Source: Ignavibacteriota bacterium
GTDB lineage: Bacteria > Bacteroidota > Ignavibacteria > Ignavibacteriales > Melioribacteraceae
DNA: 64,000 nt
Direction: 5' to 3'
Assembly: GCA_016716225.1 (NCBI GenBank)
Contig: JADJWT010000001.1
Coordinates: 1,116,001-1,180,000 of the forward strand
The notes beneath the pieces were generated by a model. It did no database searches, was not told the DNA's origin, and saw only the letters and a program-made list of their open reading frames with translations. The position numbers and the translations under genes are program-made. This document shows, one piece after another, positions 61,294 through 64,000 of the stretch. The first letter of the stretch is position 1, and the number at the start of each line of letters is the position of its first letter.

Positions 61294-64000
61294 ATGAAAA
61301 CCACCCGCAAAACATCAAACAAAAAAATCGGTACATCAAATTCCAAAACAACCGATGCAAAATTAAAAAGTATTATTTCTGCCGCGCCTATTGGAATTGG
61401 AATGGTTATTAACAGAGTAATTCAAGAAGTAAATGATTTTTTCTGTAGAATGATTGGATATGAAAGAGATGAATTGTTGGGCAAGAATTCTAGAATTATT
61501 TATCCATCTGATGAAGAATACAATTTTGTTGGAAGAGAAAAATACGATCAAATTAAAGGTAATGGTATTGGTAGTGTTCAAACAAAATTTAAAAGAAAAA
61601 CCGGTGAAATAATAAATGTAATGTTAAGCTCAATGCCGGTTGATAAAAGTGATTATTCAAAAGGAATGATTTTTACAGTTGAAGATATTACTGAAAAAAT
61701 TAAAATAGAAAATGAATTAAAACAAAGTGAAGAAAAATTTAGAAAAGCATTTTTTACAAGTCCGGATGCGGTAAATATAAATAGACTAAAAGATGGAATA
61801 TATTTATCAGTAAACGACAATTTTTTACAAATGACGGGCTACAATGAAAAAGAAGTTATTGGTAAATCATCAATAGAATTAAACATTTGGAATAATCCGA
61901 AAGATAGAGAAAAATTAGTAAAGACTTTGCTGGCAAATGGAATTGTAGAAAACCTTGAAGCAGAATTTAAAATGAAAAGTGGTGAGATAAGATTTGGATT
62001 AATGTCTGCTTCAGTAATAAAGATTGATGATGATGATTGTATTCTTTCAATCACTAGAGATATTACCGAAAGAAAAAATGTTGAACAAAATCTAAAAGTT
62101 AGTGAACAAAATTACGAACAAATTATCCATGGTATGCTGGATATGGTTTTCGTAATTAATATGAATGGTGAAATAGTTGATGCAAATGATTCGGCATTAG
62201 AAACATTGGGTTATACAAAAGATGAAATGCTCAAATTACATGTAACCGATTTTGATTCTTCGCTGAAGCGTGAAGAAATTCAAGAATTGATTGAAAAACT
62301 TCCATCTGAAAAAATTCAATTTTTTGAAACAATTCATTTAACAAAAAATAACAAATTAATTCCGGTTGAAATTCAATCAACTATAATTACGTATCATGGA
62401 GAAAAAGCAATTTTAAGTATTGCAAGAAATATTTCTAAAAGAAAAAAGGCGGAAGAAAAACTTAAAATAAGTGAAGAAAATTTAAAAACATTTTTCAATA
62501 ATGTTGATTTACTGATTTTCATTCTTGATGAAAATGGAAATATTATTGAAATAAATAATACAGTTGAGGAAAGATTAGGATACAAAAAAGAAGAATTGCT
62601 TAACAAAACAGTTTTGGCAGTTCATCCGCCAGAAAAAGAAAAAGAAGTTTTGGAAATTGTTAGAGAAATGCTGGAAGGATATCGAGAAATTTGTCCAATT
62701 CCGTTATTAACAAAATCCGGAAAATATATTCCCGTTGAAACCACTGTTAAAAAAGGTACTTGGAACGAAAAACCAGCATTTTTTGGAATTACAAAAGATA
62801 TTTCAAAATTAAAATTATCCGAAGATAAATTTGCAAAAGCATTTCATAATAATCCCGCAATAAGCGGCTTTAGTGATTTGAAAACCGGGAAATATATTGA
62901 AGTAAACAAAACTTTTTATAATAAACTCGGATATTCTCCCGAAGAAGTAATTGGAAAACGTGCTTCAGAAGTTGTAAAATTAGATTTTGATTTTAGAGAT
63001 AAAACTCTTGATGAGTTAAAGAAAAATAAATTTGTTGAAAATGTAGAATCCGTAATTCACAAAAAAGACGGAACTCCGCTCGATGTTTTGTTAACCGCAG
63101 AAATTGTAGACATTGAAGATAAAACATACAACTTCACAACTGCTGTTGATATTACCGAACTTAAAAAATCTCAAAATAATTTAGTAATTAGTGAAGAAAA
63201 CCTGAAAACTTTTTTCCACACAGTAGATTCTTTTGTATTCATTTTAGATGAAAATAAAAATATTATAGAAGTAAACGAAACCGTTGAAAATAGATTGGGT
63301 TTTAACCGAAACGAATTATTTAACAAAAATATTACTTTTGTTCATCCGAAGAATAGAGAAAAAGAAGTAATTGTTAAAATTGATGAAATGCTTGATGGCA
63401 CAAGAAAAGAATGTTTGGTTCCTTTATTAACAAAAGATAAAAAAATAATTCAAGTTGAAACACACGTTGTAAAGGGAATTTGGAATGCCAAACCGGCAAT
63501 TTTTGAAATTAGCAAAGATATTTCTGATTTAATTGTTTCCGAGCAAAAATTTGCAAGAGCATTTCATAATAATCCCGCAATTTCTGGATTGGCTGAATTT
63601 GATACCGGAAAAATTATTGAAGTAAATAAAACCTTTTATGATAAACTTGGATTTCTTCCTGAAGAAATTCTTGGGAAAGATGTAGAAACATTAGAAATAT
63701 TTGATAAAGATTTTTTAAGAACTACGAATGATCTAATATTTAACTCTAGTAGTTATCTTAAAAATATTGAAACATTATTATTTACTAAATCCAAAAAACC
63801 AATTTATGTAATCTTATCTGCCGAAGTTATAGAAATTGAAGATAAAAAATATATTTATGCATTTGCATTGGATATAACCGAAAGAAAACTTCACGAAAAA
63901 GAAATTCAGCAAAGCCAAGAACGTTACCACAAATTTTTTGAAGATGATTTAACTGCCGATTTTCTTATTTCTCCAAACGGAGAAATGTTGGATTGTAATC
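61294..64000 (+). CDS. Giant multi-PAS sensor protein, C-terminus outside the window
   Basis: At least 902 codons are open to the right edge, from the ATG at 61294. After a short basic N-terminus, PAS domains follow one another, most closed by a DIT(E/K) or DIS(K/D) motif. Their starts include KLKSIISAAPIGIGMVINR, KFRKAFFTSPDAVNI, NYEQIIHGMLDMVFVIN, NLKTFFNNVDLLIFILDE, KFAKAFHNNPAISGF, NLKTFFHTVDSFVFILDE and KFARAFHNNPAISGL, with an eighth (RYHKFFEDDLTADF) beginning at the edge. There is no signal peptide or membrane helix, so it is cytoplasmic. A histidine kinase C-terminus is expected but unseen. Domains 4-5 and 6-7 are a 720-bp duplication. Confidence 0.88.
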   Translation, partial: MKTTRKTSNKKIGTSNSKTTDAKLKSIISAAPIGIGMVINRVIQEVNDFFCRMIGYERDELLGKNSRIIYPSDEEYNFVGREKYDQIKGNGIGSVQTKFKRKTGEIINVMLSSMPVDKSDYSKGMIFTVEDITEKIKIENELKQSEEKFRKAFFTSPDAVNINRLKDGIYLSVNDNFLQMTGYNEKEVIGKSSIELNIWNNPKDREKLVKTLLANGIVENLEAEFKMKSGEIRFGLMSASVIKIDDDDCILSITRDITERKNVEQNLKVSEQNYEQIIHGMLDMVFVINMNGEIVDANDSALETLGYTKDEMLKLHVTDFDSSLKREEIQELIEKLPSEKIQFFETIHLTKNNKLIPVEIQSTIITYHGEKAILSIARNISKRKKAEEKLKISEENLKTFFNNVDLLIFILDENGNIIEINNTVEERLGYKKEELLNKTVLAVHPPEKEKEVLEIVREMLEGYREICPIPLLTKSGKYIPVETTVKKGTWNEKPAFFGITKDISKLKLSEDKFAKAFHNNPAISGFSDLKTGKYIEVNKTFYNKLGYSPEEVIGKRASEVVKLDFDFRDKTLDELKKNKFVENVESVIHKKDGTPLDVLLTAEIVDIEDKTYNFTTAVDITELKKSQNNLVISEENLKTFFHTVDSFVFILDENKNIIEVNETVENRLGFNRNELFNKNITFVHPKNREKEVIVKIDEMLDGTRKECLVPLLTKDKKIIQVETHVVKGIWNAKPAIFEISKDISDLIVSEQKFARAFHNNPAISGLAEFDTGKIIEVNKTFYDKLGFLPEEILGKDVETLEIFDKDFLRTTNDLIFNSSSYLKNIETLLFTKSKKPIYVILSAEVIEIEDKKYIYAFALDITERKLHEKEIQQSQERYHKFFEDDLTADFLISPNGEMLDCN

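Noticed and set aside
1..64000. tRNA, rRNA, CRISPR, prophage or insertion-sequence genes.
   Set aside because: Reading the gaps on both strands showed no cloverleaf with conserved GTTCRANNC, no rRNA segments, no transposase or integrase, and no phage structural genes.

Overview
The window is AT-rich chromosomal DNA from a Gram-negative member of the Bacteroidota/Chlorobi/Ignavibacteriota superphylum, and Ignavibacteria fits best. Two secreted proteins end in a type IX secretion (Por) sorting domain with the QNYPNPFNPxTKI(K/R)Y signature. There are also a TonB-dependent receptor with a carboxypeptidase-like N-terminal domain, membrane-bound AraC regulators, and several lipoproteins with a Bacteroidota-like look. 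Many starts carry GGAGG-like ribosome binding sites. The assignment is inference from protein style; no rRNA, tRNA, CRISPR array or transposase gene was found.

Region 1 (1-11 kb) looks like the neighbourhood of the chromosome origin. A 350-bp gene-free, very AT-rich stretch (1551-1900) holds four or five DnaA-box-like 9-mers, one of them a perfect TTATCCACA. It is followed by caiB-like, clpB, mnmE, mnmG, rsmG and murQ. Between mnmE and mnmG lie two ParB-type parS palindromes (core GTTTCACGTGAAAC and one variant), as expected close to oriC.

Region 2 (11-18.5 kb) encodes exported enzymes: a CE2-like SGNH esterase with a T9SS tail, a very large Asp-box/BNR propeller protein, an SPFH membrane protein with a tiny ribbon-helix-helix partner, and a purple-acid-phosphatase-like enzyme.

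Region 3 (18.7-27 kb) is a run of minus-strand genes. It includes an unusual 1107-residue fusion of a fucokinase-like GHMP kinase with a UDPGP-type pyrophosphorylase, tightly coupled to a small nucleotidyltransferase gene. After these come a creatininase-family hydrolase, a TauE/SafE permease, a PaaI thioesterase, a ferredoxin and a U32 protein.

Region 4 (27-32 kb) pairs a lipoprotein related to cholesterol-dependent cytolysins with a divergent ECF sigma factor/TPR Ser-Thr kinase operon.

Region 5 (32-51 kb) holds exonuclease III, an esterase, a polyol dehydrogenase, a GH9 glycosidase, tandem duplicated membrane AraC regulators, an SGNH/TPR protein, the TonB-dependent receptor, a PHP phosphoesterase and several small hydrolases.

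Region 6 (51-64 kb) contains an FG-GAP/T9SS protein, a stand-alone SIR2-like protein, PadR and MarR regulators, MsrB, outer-membrane and periplasmic proteins, a chemoreceptor, and the start of a giant multi-PAS sensor with an internal 720-bp duplication.

A recurrent theme is short palindromic repeats. A GTAG...CTAC family of about 28 bp sits just behind stop codons at four places, and one copy lies in frame inside a T9SS sorting domain. A different GC-rich repeat has entered the same linker of the other T9SS protein.
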